Shown here: piece after piece, positions 1 through 6,312 of the stretch
How positions within the stretch are numbered: the first letter of the stretch is position 1
Layout of the letters: each line of letters starts with the position of its first letter
NCBI GenBank assembly: GCA_016200595.1
Contig: JACQEL010000939.1
Location: forward strand, 1-11,843
Reading direction: 5' to 3'
DNA from: Deltaproteobacteria bacterium
GTDB lineage: Bacteria > Desulfobacterota > Binatia > Bin18
Length of the DNA stretch: 11,843 nucleotides
The notes under the pieces: model-generated
Database searches by the model: none
What the model was told of the DNA's origin: nothing
What the model saw: the letters and a program-made list of their open reading frames with translations, nothing else
Position numbers and translations under genes: made by a program

Positions 1-2
1 AA

Positions 3-29
3 TCTCTTGAGTACCACTGTTTCAAGAGA
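3..29 (-). terminator. Hairpin directly after the stop of the exported-protein gene
   Basis: Positions 3-10 (TCTCTTGA) and 22-29 (TCAAGAGA) are perfectly complementary, giving an 8-bp stem with an 11-nt loop. On the minus strand the hairpin begins one base after the TGA stop of the exported-protein gene (31-33). Only two U residues are visible before the window ends, so I cannot tell whether a U-tract follows. It is placed as expected for an intrinsic terminator, but the stem is AT-rich and of modest strength. Confidence 0.45.
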
Positions 30-30
30 C

Positions 31-699
31 TCAGGGCTGTACCGAAGCCGCTTCCCCTTCTGGTTGAAGCACAGGAAATTGCGTAACGCTGAGTTCCCCT
101 TGGGCAAGGCTTCCTTTGTCTCCTTCCTTGAAGGAGATCGCATCTGTACGAACAAAAAAGAACAGCGACTCATCAGCAGGCAATAACCCCGGCGAAAAAT
201 CAAAACTGATCTCACTCCCATCCGCAGAGCGGGACGCTTGTAGAGGTGAGGTGTTCCCAAGACTGTCGGTGCGAACCTCCACTTCTGTCAGCACGCCTGT
301 AAACCCCGTCCCAACCACCAGTCGGTTACAACACTGCCCCAGCGCAGTATTCTCCGTCACTGTGAAGTGGTAGTAGAAGTCCAGCGTCCCATCGATCTCT
401 TCGCGCATCACACGTACTTGTACCGTGCCTGCAACTCGATGCCCGCTTCCGAAATCGATGACAAAAGGCTCGTTTCTATCTTGAAGAATTGTGCCGGCCA
501 ACTCGGAGTGCTGCGCGAGGCTGGTACCATGGACAGTGACTGTTTGACCAGGAGGCAAGAGCATTGCCTGTGCCCATACCGGCGAGAAGATGAGGAGACC
601 AAGAGAGAAACACAATGACTTGAGGCTTCTCTTCGCGAGGCACGAGATCCTTCTCTCTCGTCCACGCTGCTTCTCTGCTATGAAGTTGTGTACAGCCAT
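31..699 (-). CDS. Small exported protein of unknown function
   Basis: The 222-residue product is not a family I recognise. The N-terminus has a long basic region (twin Arg 16-17, then Lys23-Arg24 and Lys27), a hydrophobic stretch at about 28-42 and a plausible signal peptidase site after Ala-Gln-Ala at 43-45. The mature part (about 177 residues) is rich in Thr, Val and Gly with alternating polar and hydrophobic residues, which suggests a beta-sandwich fold. Its only cysteines after the signal peptide are adjacent, Cys123-Cys124. The start is supported by a strong GGGGAGGG ribosome site 6 nt upstream of the ATG. It lies 182 nt beyond tatA on the same strand and may have its own promoter. It is likely periplasmic or extracellular; a beta-rich appendage or matrix protein is possible, but no function can be assigned. 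Confidence 0.75.
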   Translation of the reverse strand: MAVHNFIAEKQRGRERRISCLAKRSLKSLCFSLGLLIFSPVWAQAMLLPPGQTVTVHGTSLAQHSELAGTILQDRNEPFVIDFGSGHRVAGTVQVRVMREEIDGTLDFYYHFTVTENTALGQCCNRLVVGTGFTGVLTEVEVRTDSLGNTSPLQASRSADGSEISFDFSPGLLPADESLFFFVRTDAISFKEGDKGSLAQGELSVTQFPVLQPEGEAASVQP

Positions 700-881
700 G
701 GCAAGCCCTCCCCTTTCCTATAGATTGTCCGCTGCAATCCAAAAGATTCTGAAAGATCGTCGTCTCTTGTGCTATAAAAAGTGATCCGATCGCTCTTGAG
801 TCAGCATGGTCAGTCTCATCTCCCCGCCGACCTTTCTCTTGTATGCTCAATACCGATTGAAGCAGAAGGAGAAACTCGGTC

Positions 882-1085
882 TTACTCTTTGTCCGATTTC
901 TTCGCCTCCGTGAGCGGGGATGACGAGGGAGTCACATCAATTTCCGTAGGAGTCTTCAGTCCACGCTGAAAGTCGCGTAAGCCCTTTCCCAAGGCCTCCC
1001 CCAGGTCCGGCAATCTGCGTGGCCCGAAGAGTAAAAGGACGATCACCAAGACCACAACGAGTTCACCCATGCCAAAACCGAACAT
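882..1085 (-). CDS. tatA: Sec-independent protein translocase protein TatA/TatE
   Basis: The 67-residue protein has the full TatA pattern: a short periplasmic N-terminus with Glu8, one membrane helix (about 8-20), the hinge Phe20-Gly21-Pro22, then a basic amphipathic helix (about 23-44, with LPDLGEALGKGLRDFQRG) and a short charged, disordered tail. TatA oligomers form the conduit that carries folded proteins with twin-arginine signals across the inner membrane, together with TatC and TatB. The length and the LGxGLRxF helix fit TatA/E better than the longer TatB. No tatC or tatB is visible here, so they must be encoded elsewhere. A GAGGAG ribosome site lies 3 nt before the ATG. The gene starts 17 nt after the stop of the MauE-thioredoxin gene, so the two are probably co-transcribed. 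Confidence 0.93.
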   Translation of the reverse strand: MFGFGMGELVVVLVIVLLLFGPRRLPDLGEALGKGLRDFQRGLKTPTEIDVTPSSSPLTEAKKSDKE

Positions 1086-1102
1086 TGGCTCCTCTGCTTC
1101 TG

Positions 1103-2647
1103 TTAATGGCTGGCTATGACAGTAGGTCCTTGTTCGCCTCGTGCTAACGCCAACACAGCTGGGGCACCAACTACTAGCGGCGAGGCGATTTTGCCATCCT
1201 GTACAAGAATGCCCGAAGGCGTGCCCTGCGCGCCAAAGCTCCGCCCTACCTGAAATCCTTCATCAAGCACCACCAACGATCGAAGGTCCATCTTGCGGTT
1301 GGATTCCACGGCGCCCGTCGAGACGACGAGCAACTGCGGCGCTCCGGCCGGCGGACTACTTTCCCATGCCTTGAGATCTGCCAGCATTTGCGAACAGAAG
1401 CCACAGCCAGGATTCCAAAAGAGCACTAAGGTGTTGCCTGCTTTGAAGACCTTAGTCATATTGATGGTCTTGCCGTGGAGGTCGGGTAAAGCGAGTGTCG
1501 GCGCCGGATCACCAATCTTGGCAAGCACTGGCTGGGGCGGAGTAGGGACATGGCCATGCCCATTTAGCGCCGGGACTGCAGTAGGAGGCTGGGCAATGAC
1601 AGGTTGTCCCACCGCACGAGCGATCAATGCCCGAATCGCGTCTGCACCGGGCGCCACGGGGCTAGCAATTTTTCCGTCGGCGCTTACGAGTACGGCCGCG
1701 GGCGTCCCGAGGGATTGATAGGCCATCGCTACCTCGCGATCTTGCTGGACGAGTACATTGGTTAACTTGTGTTGGATACTTTTCGTTTGGTTCTCCTCGC
1801 GGGACCCGTGACTGATGAGGGCAATCGTCAGTTCGCTACTATGATCACGTTGCCAGGGGACAAGCTCGGGCAGTAGCGCATTACAGGGACCACAGCCAGG
1901 ATCGGAGAAGAGCAACAGTACGGGTTTGCCACTGGCACGCAGGGCGTCGAGGGTGAGCGTCTCGCCGTACAGGCCGGGAAGCTGAAAAGGTGGGGCAAGG
2001 GTTCCTATAGGCAGTCCTTGTGTCGGTTGAACTGGCGCGGAGAGCGGGAGCTGCCCTGGGGCATTGAGCCGCTGCTCCAGTACTTCGATGCGCAATAACA
2101 AACGGCCTTGCTGGCGCAGGATATGGAAGAAGAGCCAGCCACTGAGAGTAAAAAGCAGAAAGACCAGAGCAGTAATCGAGAGCGCCACGGTCTCCCTCGC
2201 GGTGAGATGCATGAATACAGTCACGAGACTCAGTCCAGGCATATCCTTCCCCTGCCAGACCAGCGCCCCAGCGAGAGCCGTCAGGAGTCCATTGCGCAGC
2301 AGTGTCGACCATCCTGCCGGCGCGGAGTGCAGTTGCCCAAAACAGTGGCAGTCGGGCTGCCGCCCCAGCGCTAAATTAATCGCAATTGCCAAACTAAAAA
2401 GCCCAAGCAAACTGAGAGCCCCGACCGCCCCCCACCATGCCAAGGAGACGAAAAGCAACGTTCCAGCAACCATCAGTTCGACAAGAGGAAGCAGGAATTT
2501 GAGAGGAGACACTAATGGACGAGGGACGCCAAAGTCGAATAAGGCTTGCCCTGTCCCCTTCAGATCTGCCACTTTCGCCACAGCAGCGATACAAAAGACC
2601 GCGGCAAGAAGCAAACGCGCACCTAAGAGAGTTATCGCGACATCCAT
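1103..2647 (-). CDS. MauE/DoxX-like membrane domain fused to two TlpA-like thioredoxin domains
   Basis: I start this 514-residue protein at 2647, where GGAGG lies 3 nt upstream and a hydrophobic helix begins at once. The open frame extends to 2908, but those extra 87 residues look non-coding and run into the divergent gene. Residues 1-130 hold about four membrane helices and Cys100-His-Cys102-Phe-Gly, the cysteine motif of MauE, a protein needed to mature methylamine dehydrogenase. Another membrane helix at about 152-177 and a short coiled linker lead to two thioredoxin-like domains. The first (about 212-350) has Cys252-Gly-Pro-Cys255 and a Gly-Thr-Pro cis-proline loop at 314-316. The second (about 375-505) has Cys415-Gly-Phe-Cys418 and Gly-Thr-Pro at 475-477. 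Both contain DGKIASP, which points to internal duplication. It probably moves electrons or disulfides between membrane and periplasm; its substrate is unknown. Confidence 0.85.
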   Translation of the reverse strand: MDVAITLLGARLLLAAVFCIAAVAKVADLKGTGQALFDFGVPRPLVSPLKFLLPLVELMVAGTLLFVSLAWWGAVGALSLLGLFSLAIAINLALGRQPDCHCFGQLHSAPAGWSTLLRNGLLTALAGALVWQGKDMPGLSLVTVFMHLTARETVALSITALVFLLFTLSGWLFFHILRQQGRLLLRIEVLEQRLNAPGQLPLSAPVQPTQGLPIGTLAPPFQLPGLYGETLTLDALRASGKPVLLLFSDPGCGPCNALLPELVPWQRDHSSELTIALISHGSREENQTKSIQHKLTNVLVQQDREVAMAYQSLGTPAAVLVSADGKIASPVAPGADAIRALIARAVGQPVIAQPPTAVPALNGHGHVPTPPQPVLAKIGDPAPTLALPDLHGKTINMTKVFKAGNTLVLFWNPGCGFCSQMLADLKAWESSPPAGAPQLLVVSTGAVESNRKMDLRSLVVLDEGFQVGRSFGAQGTPSGILVQDGKIASPLVVGAPAVLALARGEQGPTVIASH

Positions 2648-2721
2648 AGTCCTCCGACAGAAAGGGACGCTCCTCTGCTCCAATGCAGGTTTAAGCCTTC
2701 CTCCTGGTGCGTGCGCCATTT

Positions 2722-2813
2722 GCAATCCCACGCACTTTGTGGCAGGAGAGTACAGGTATCTCCCCGCGAAGTCATGGGAAAGTTGTGGGATTTCTGTGGG
2801 ATTTCTGTGGGAA
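2722..2813 (+). promoter_or_regulatory. Candidate operator: 11-bp-phased TGGGA repeats between divergent genes
   Basis: TGGGA starts at 2775, 2786, 2797 and 2808, so four copies are spaced exactly 11 bp apart. The two central copies are identical 11-mers (TGTGGGATTTC at 2784-2794 and 2795-2805). A fifth, inverted copy (CGTGGGATTGC on the minus strand, 2732-2722) matches 9 of the 11 bases and lies closer to the divergent membrane-protein gene. OmpR/PhoB-type winged helices are known to bind tandem 11-bp direct repeats, and the gene just downstream encodes such a domain. Autoregulation or control of both divergent genes is therefore an attractive inference. I see no convincing -35/-10 pair nearby, so activation and repression cannot be told apart. 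Confidence 0.5.
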
Positions 2814-2845
2814 GCCAGGGGGCGACAAAAATGGAGGGAGAACAG

Positions 2846-5809
2846 ATGTTTAGCTTCGGTCCCTACCGGCTTGACCCCACGATCAGGCAGCTCTGGAGGG
2901 GAACACAACTAGTGAAGCTCACCCCCAAAGCCCTGGCCGTGCTGCGGGTCTTGGCCTCGCGGCCGGGGCAGGTGGTGACGAAGGACGATCTCTTTCAGGC
3001 CGTGTGGGCAGGGACAGTCGTGAGTGATACGGCACTGACCTCCTGCATTAAAGAACTACGGCAGGCCTTGCGAGACGATGCGCGCAAGCCGCGCTACCTG
3101 GAGACCGTGCATCGGCGGGGGTATCGGTTCATCGGGCAAGTGATCAGTGATCAGTTGTCAGTGGTCAGTCCTCCCCCTGCCGCCCTTCCTCGTTCCCCAC
3201 TGGCGACTGGGAACTGGCAACTGGCAACTCATCTGGTTGGCCGGGAGGCAGAACTCGGGCAACTGCACGAGTGGTGGGACAAAGCACTGCAAGGTGAGCG
3301 GCAGCTCGTCTTCGTCACCGGCGAGCCGGGGATTGGCAAGACCGCGCTGGTGGAAAGGTTTCTGGCTGATATAGGAGCACATGGCGATGCGCCCGGAGGA
3401 GACAGGGCGGCATGGATCGGCCGCGGGCAGTGCATCGAACACTATGGGGCGGGGGAAGCCTACCTGGCGGTGCTGGAGGCCCTGGGGCGCTTGTGTTGCG
3501 GGGCTGAGGGGGAGCGCGTGATCGTGGTGTTACGGAAGCACGCGCCCATGTGGTTGGTGCAGTTGCCCGCATTCATTGACGGGGCAGAAGAAGAGGCCTT
3601 ACAGCGCAAGGTGCAGGGGGCCTCACGCGAGCGGATGCTACGGGAACTGGCCGAAGCACTGGAGGTGCTTACTGCTGAGCAGCCCCTCATCCTACGGCTG
3701 GAGGACTTGCATTGGAGTGATGTGTCCACGCTTGACGGGCTGGCGTTGCTGGCACGACGGAACGAAATGGCGCGGTTGTTGGTGATCGGCACGTATCGTC
3801 CGGTGGAGGTAGCGAACGAGGGGCATCCACTGAGAAGTCACCTGCAGGAACTGGCGGCGCATCAACTCTGCGCAGAATTAGCGTTAGGACCGTTGCGTGA
3901 GGCAGATATCGAGGAGTATCTAGCGACACGGTTTGCCGGAGGGGAGCACGGCCGTGCCCCCCTACAAAGCCTGGCGCACACGCTCCATCAACACACCGAT
4001 GGCAACCCTCTCTTTTTCGTTTCCCTTGTTGACGATCTAGTCACTCGTGGTGTCCTCACCCATACCGATGAAGGGTGGACGCTCCGAGAGGATGGCGGTG
4101 CCGTAGGAGTGCCCGAGACCATCCGTCAGCTGGTCGCGCGCCAGCGAGAACGGTTACTCCCTGAAGAACAACGTGTTCTGGAAGCGGCCAGTGTCACGGG
4201 GATGGAGTTCTCAGCCGCAGCGATTGCTGCTGCGTTAGCAGTGGACACGGCAGCGGTTGAACGAAATTGCGAACGGCTTGCTGAACGCCAACAATTCCTG
4301 CAGCGGGTGGGCATTGAGGAATGGCCAGATGGCACTGCTGCTGCCCGGTACAGTTTTCTTCATGCGCTGTATCAGCATCTGTGGCACGAGCGGGTGAGCC
4401 CGACGCAACTCCAACACCTCCATCTCCAAATCGGAGAGCGTAAAGAACGAGCGTACGAAGACCGGACACGGGAGATTGCGGCTGAATTGGCTGTGCACTT
4501 TGAGCAAGGGCGGGATTATCGCCGGGCCATACAGTACCTGCAGCAAGCGGCAGAGAAAAGCCTCCGGCGCTCTGCCAATCAAGAAGCAGTCAGTCACCTT
4601 ACCAAAGCACTGGATTTCCTCACGACGTTGCCGGACACTTCGGAACGTACCCATCAAGAACTCGCACTGCTAATCACCCTGGGTGCTCCGCTCATTGCCA
4701 CCAAGGGCTATGGAACCCTGGAAGTAGAAACGGTCTACACGCGGGCGCGAGAGCTGTGCCAGCAGCTGGAGGAAACTCCGCAGATTTTCAGCGTGCTGTT
4801 CGGACTGCGGGCAGTTTATGTGGCACAAGGGGATTACCAAACGGCCCGCGGGCTGGCAGAGCAGTGTCTTCGCCTAGCCCAAAGCGTGCAAGACGCCACC
4901 CTTCTTCTGTTGGCCCATATGGGGCTGGGGACCACCTTGTACTTTCTGGGAGCGTTCGCTGAGGCCCGTGAGCATTTGGAGCAGGCACTTGCTTACTACG
5001 ATCGCCAGCAACACAATCCCCATGTCTCCCGCACCCCACAAGACCCTAGGGTGATCTGCCTCACCTATCTAGCTTGGGTCCTATGGACTCTTGGTTATCC
5101 TGAGCAGGCGGTAAAGAAGGAGCCCGAAGCGCTCACCCTGGCCCAGGAGCTGTCTCACCCCTTCAGCTTGGCTTGGGCTTTAAACTTGGCCGCCAAAGTT
5201 CATCTGTGGCGCCGAGAGGGGTCGGTCGTCCAAGAGCGGGCAGAGGCAATGATTCTGCTTGCCACTGAACACGGATTTCCATACTGGTTGACGGAAGGCA
5301 CGATGCTGCAAGGGTGGGCGCTCGCAGAACAGGGACAGGAAGAGGAGGGTTTTACACAGATGCGCCATGGCTTGACCACCTGGCGCGCCATAGGGTCCGG
5401 TGTGGCAGCGTCGTATTTTCTTACCTTGCCGGTTGAGGCGTATGGGAGAAGAGGACAGGTAGAGCAGGGGCTCACCGTGCTGGCCGAAGCGTTGGCCATG
5501 GTGGATAGGACTGGCGAGCGTTTCTACGAAGCGGAGCTGTATCGGCTAAAAGGCGAATTGTCACTGCAGTCCGAAGTCCGAAGTCCGAAGTCTAAAATCC
5601 AAAGGTTAGAAGAAAAGCCAAAGGCAAAAGGCAAAGCGCAAAAGGCAAAAATCACCAGCCTCCAATCCCTAACCCCCAATCCCCAAGCAGAAGCCGAAGC
5701 GTGTTTTCTCCAGGCCATCGAGATTGCGCGGCAGCAACAAGCAAAGTCCCTGGAATTGCGGGCGGTGATGAGCTTAAGCCGATTGTGGCAACAGCAGGAT
5801 AAGAAGTAA
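2846..5809 (+). CDS. Winged-helix transcriptional regulator with AAA/STAND-like ATPase and TPR-like repeats, frameshifted near its end
   Basis: The start at 2846 is chosen because GGAGGGAG lies 5 nt upstream and the product then begins directly with the winged-helix domain; the frame is open back to 2711. Residues 1-97 form an OmpR/PhoB-type (Trans_reg_C) DNA-binding domain ending in the usual RYLETVHRRGYRFIG. Residues about 128-440 are a NACHT/STAND-like AAA ATPase with Walker A GEPGIGKT (159-166) and Walker B LILRLEDLHWSD (281-292). From about 440 to 980 the protein is helical with TPR-like pairs. Such proteins are thought to switch DNA binding through ATP and ligand or partner binding; the signal here is unknown. 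Low-complexity repeat DNA is read through in the linker (about residues 99-128) and between two TPR helices (about 908-947). The stop at 5807 appears premature: a family-like C-terminus continues in another frame. Confidence 0.88.
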   Translation: MFSFGPYRLDPTIRQLWRGTQLVKLTPKALAVLRVLASRPGQVVTKDDLFQAVWAGTVVSDTALTSCIKELRQALRDDARKPRYLETVHRRGYRFIGQVISDQLSVVSPPPAALPRSPLATGNWQLATHLVGREAELGQLHEWWDKALQGERQLVFVTGEPGIGKTALVERFLADIGAHGDAPGGDRAAWIGRGQCIEHYGAGEAYLAVLEALGRLCCGAEGERVIVVLRKHAPMWLVQLPAFIDGAEEEALQRKVQGASRERMLRELAEALEVLTAEQPLILRLEDLHWSDVSTLDGLALLARRNEMARLLVIGTYRPVEVANEGHPLRSHLQELAAHQLCAELALGPLREADIEEYLATRFAGGEHGRAPLQSLAHTLHQHTDGNPLFFVSLVDDLVTRGVLTHTDEGWTLREDGGAVGVPETIRQLVARQRERLLPEEQRVLEAASVTGMEFSAAAIAAALAVDTAAVERNCERLAERQQFLQRVGIEEWPDGTAAARYSFLHALYQHLWHERVSPTQLQHLHLQIGERKERAYEDRTREIAAELAVHFEQGRDYRRAIQYLQQAAEKSLRRSANQEAVSHLTKALDFLTTLPDTSERTHQELALLITLGAPLIATKGYGTLEVETVYTRARELCQQLEETPQIFSVLFGLRAVYVAQGDYQTARGLAEQCLRLAQSVQDATLLLLAHMGLGTTLYFLGAFAEAREHLEQALAYYDRQQHNPHVSRTPQDPRVICLTYLAWVLWTLGYPEQAVKKEPEALTLAQELSHPFSLAWALNLAAKVHLWRREGSVVQERAEAMILLATEHGFPYWLTEGTMLQGWALAEQGQEEEGFTQMRHGLTTWRAIGSGVAASYFLTLPVEAYGRRGQVEQGLTVLAEALAMVDRTGERFYEAELYRLKGELSLQSEVRSPKSKIQRLEEKPKAKGKAQKAKITSLQSLTPNPQAEAEACFLQAIEIARQQQAKSLELRAVMSLSRLWQQQDKK
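3141..3228 (+). repeat. Pair of heptad arrays inside the regulator gene (linker)
   Basis: Two runs of four 7-bp words lie here: TGATCAG, TGATCAG, TTGTCAG, TGGTCAG at 3141-3168, and TGGCGAC, TGGGAAC, TGGCAAC, TGGCAAC at 3201-3228. The reverse complement of the first run reads as CTGxxxA words, as does the second run, so they are degenerate inverted arms. They encode the junction between the DNA-binding and ATPase domains, where an insertion would be tolerated. The design matches the arrays found in the intergenic gaps further right. Confidence 0.8.
5568..5686 (+). repeat. Three heptad arrays inserted in the TPR part of the regulator gene
   Basis: Five words follow an AGTCCGA theme at 5568-5602 (three exact copies, then AGTCTAA and AATCCAA). 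Five follow an AGGCAAA theme at 5615-5649. Four follow a TCCCCAA theme at 5659-5686. All have a period of 7. In the protein they give a Ser/Lys/Pro-rich stretch at about residues 908-947, between a helix ending in RLKGELSLQ and one starting AEAEACFLQAIEIA. As I recall, related proteins join these two helices with only a few residues, so this reads as an in-frame insertion. Confidence 0.8.
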
Positions 5810-5942
5810 AGAAGCCTGGCAGATGCTGGCGGACATCTACAGTTGGTTTACTGAAGGGTTTGACACCAAAGATTTGCAAGAGGCGAGGACGTTATTGGAG
5901 GAACTCGAAAGGTCAGCGACCATAACAGGCAGTCAAAAGTGA
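5808..5942 (+). pseudogene. Out-of-frame C-terminal remnant of the regulator gene
   Basis: Just after the TAA at 5807, frame +1 encodes about 44 residues: KEAWQMLADIYSWFTEGFD, then TKDLQEARTLLEEL and a short tail, ending at TGA 5940-5942. The pattern of a WFTEGFDT segment followed by LQEA..LLEEL is the usual end of this ATPase/TPR family as I recall it, and it follows the WQQQxKK segment with no gap. One extra base within 5807-5810 (for example the T of TAAA) explains both the early stop and the change of frame. It could be a real mutation or a sequencing or assembly error. The lost part is one terminal helical hairpin, so the truncated protein may still work. Confidence 0.8.
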
Positions 5943-6037
5943 GACGCAGTCGCGGCAGTTTCAGTAGCTTGTGGCTAGTCGGCACCTGCTCATTCATTGC
6001 CAGACTACATCGAACCACAGAAGCTTGGTACAGTCTT

Positions 6038-6108
6038 GTAGGGGCGATCCTTGTGATCGCCCGCCGGGAGGCCGCAAAGAAGAGGGCGAATACAAGATTC
6101 GCCCCTAC
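6038..6108. mobile_element. 71-bp MITE-like palindromic element
   Basis: The outer ends are perfect 10-bp inverted repeats, GTAGGGGCGA (6038-6047) and TCGCCCCTAC (6099-6108). Each end also folds into its own hairpin: GGGCGATC (6042-6049) pairs with GATCGCCC (6055-6062), and GGGCGAAT (6084-6091) pairs with ATTCGCCC (6097-6104), both with a 5-nt loop. The centre is an unrelated 21-nt spacer. I recall GTAGGGGCGA-type palindromes as dispersed in many environmental bacterial genomes, so this is likely a non-autonomous mobile or REP-like repeat. No transposase gene and no clear target-site duplication is visible. Confidence 0.7.
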
Positions 6109-6219
6109 GAGAGACACTGCTCAGTATCTGAATGTTGTGTGGTCTGATTTAGGAAACATGGCGAGGGGAAAGAGGGATGGCACTGTGCAGTCTCGCTTCC
6201 CTAAAACGTGAAAGCATTG

Positions 6220-6247
6220 TTGAGGATCTCGGAAGAAAAGCTACAAT
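6220..6247 (+). promoter_or_regulatory. Candidate sigma-70-type promoter for recN
   Basis: TTGAGG (6220-6225) and TACAAT (6242-6247) are separated by 16 bp. The -10 box matches the consensus in five of six positions and the -35 box in four. Transcription would start near 6254, leaving a leader of about 59 nt before recN. This is pattern matching only. Confidence 0.4.
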
Positions 6248-6312
6248 AGCCTCCGGCAAAAAGTCGGGAGAAGTGCTCAGGACGTAAACGGGTAGTTGCT
6301 CACGTGTAGAAC

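Larger units (their letters stand above)
5943..6312. other. Intergenic region upstream of recN without a convincing gene
   Basis: About 370 nt lie between the remnant of the regulator gene and recN. Both strands have open frames here, but they read through a palindromic repeat (6038-6108), have no good ribosome site and show no recognisable protein. Apart from that element and a candidate sigma-70-type promoter at 6220-6247, I see nothing functional, including no RNA gene. Confidence 0.6.

Noticed and set aside
2711..2845. A 45-residue N-terminal extension of the regulator
   Set aside because: It would translate the tandem operator-like repeats; the ATG at 2846 has a good ribosome site and gives the normal winged-helix start.
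2648..2908. An 87-residue N-terminal extension of the MauE-thioredoxin protein
   Set aside because: The extra residues show no membrane or domain pattern and cross the divergent gene start; 2647 has a ribosome site and the expected first helix.
2064..2912. A 282-codon open frame on the plus strand opposite the MauE-thioredoxin gene
   Set aside because: It lies antisense to the membrane domain with its clear helices and has a composition typical of a shadow frame.
5801..5812. Programmed frameshifting as the explanation of the broken regulator end
   Set aside because: No known slippery motif or downstream stimulator is visible; a one-base insertion or read error is simpler.
5848..6211. Overlapping open frames on both strands (5848-6117 minus, 5939-6211 plus)
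   Set aside because: Both read through the 71-bp palindromic element and lack a credible ribosome site or any recognisable family; the minus frame also runs over the regulator remnant.
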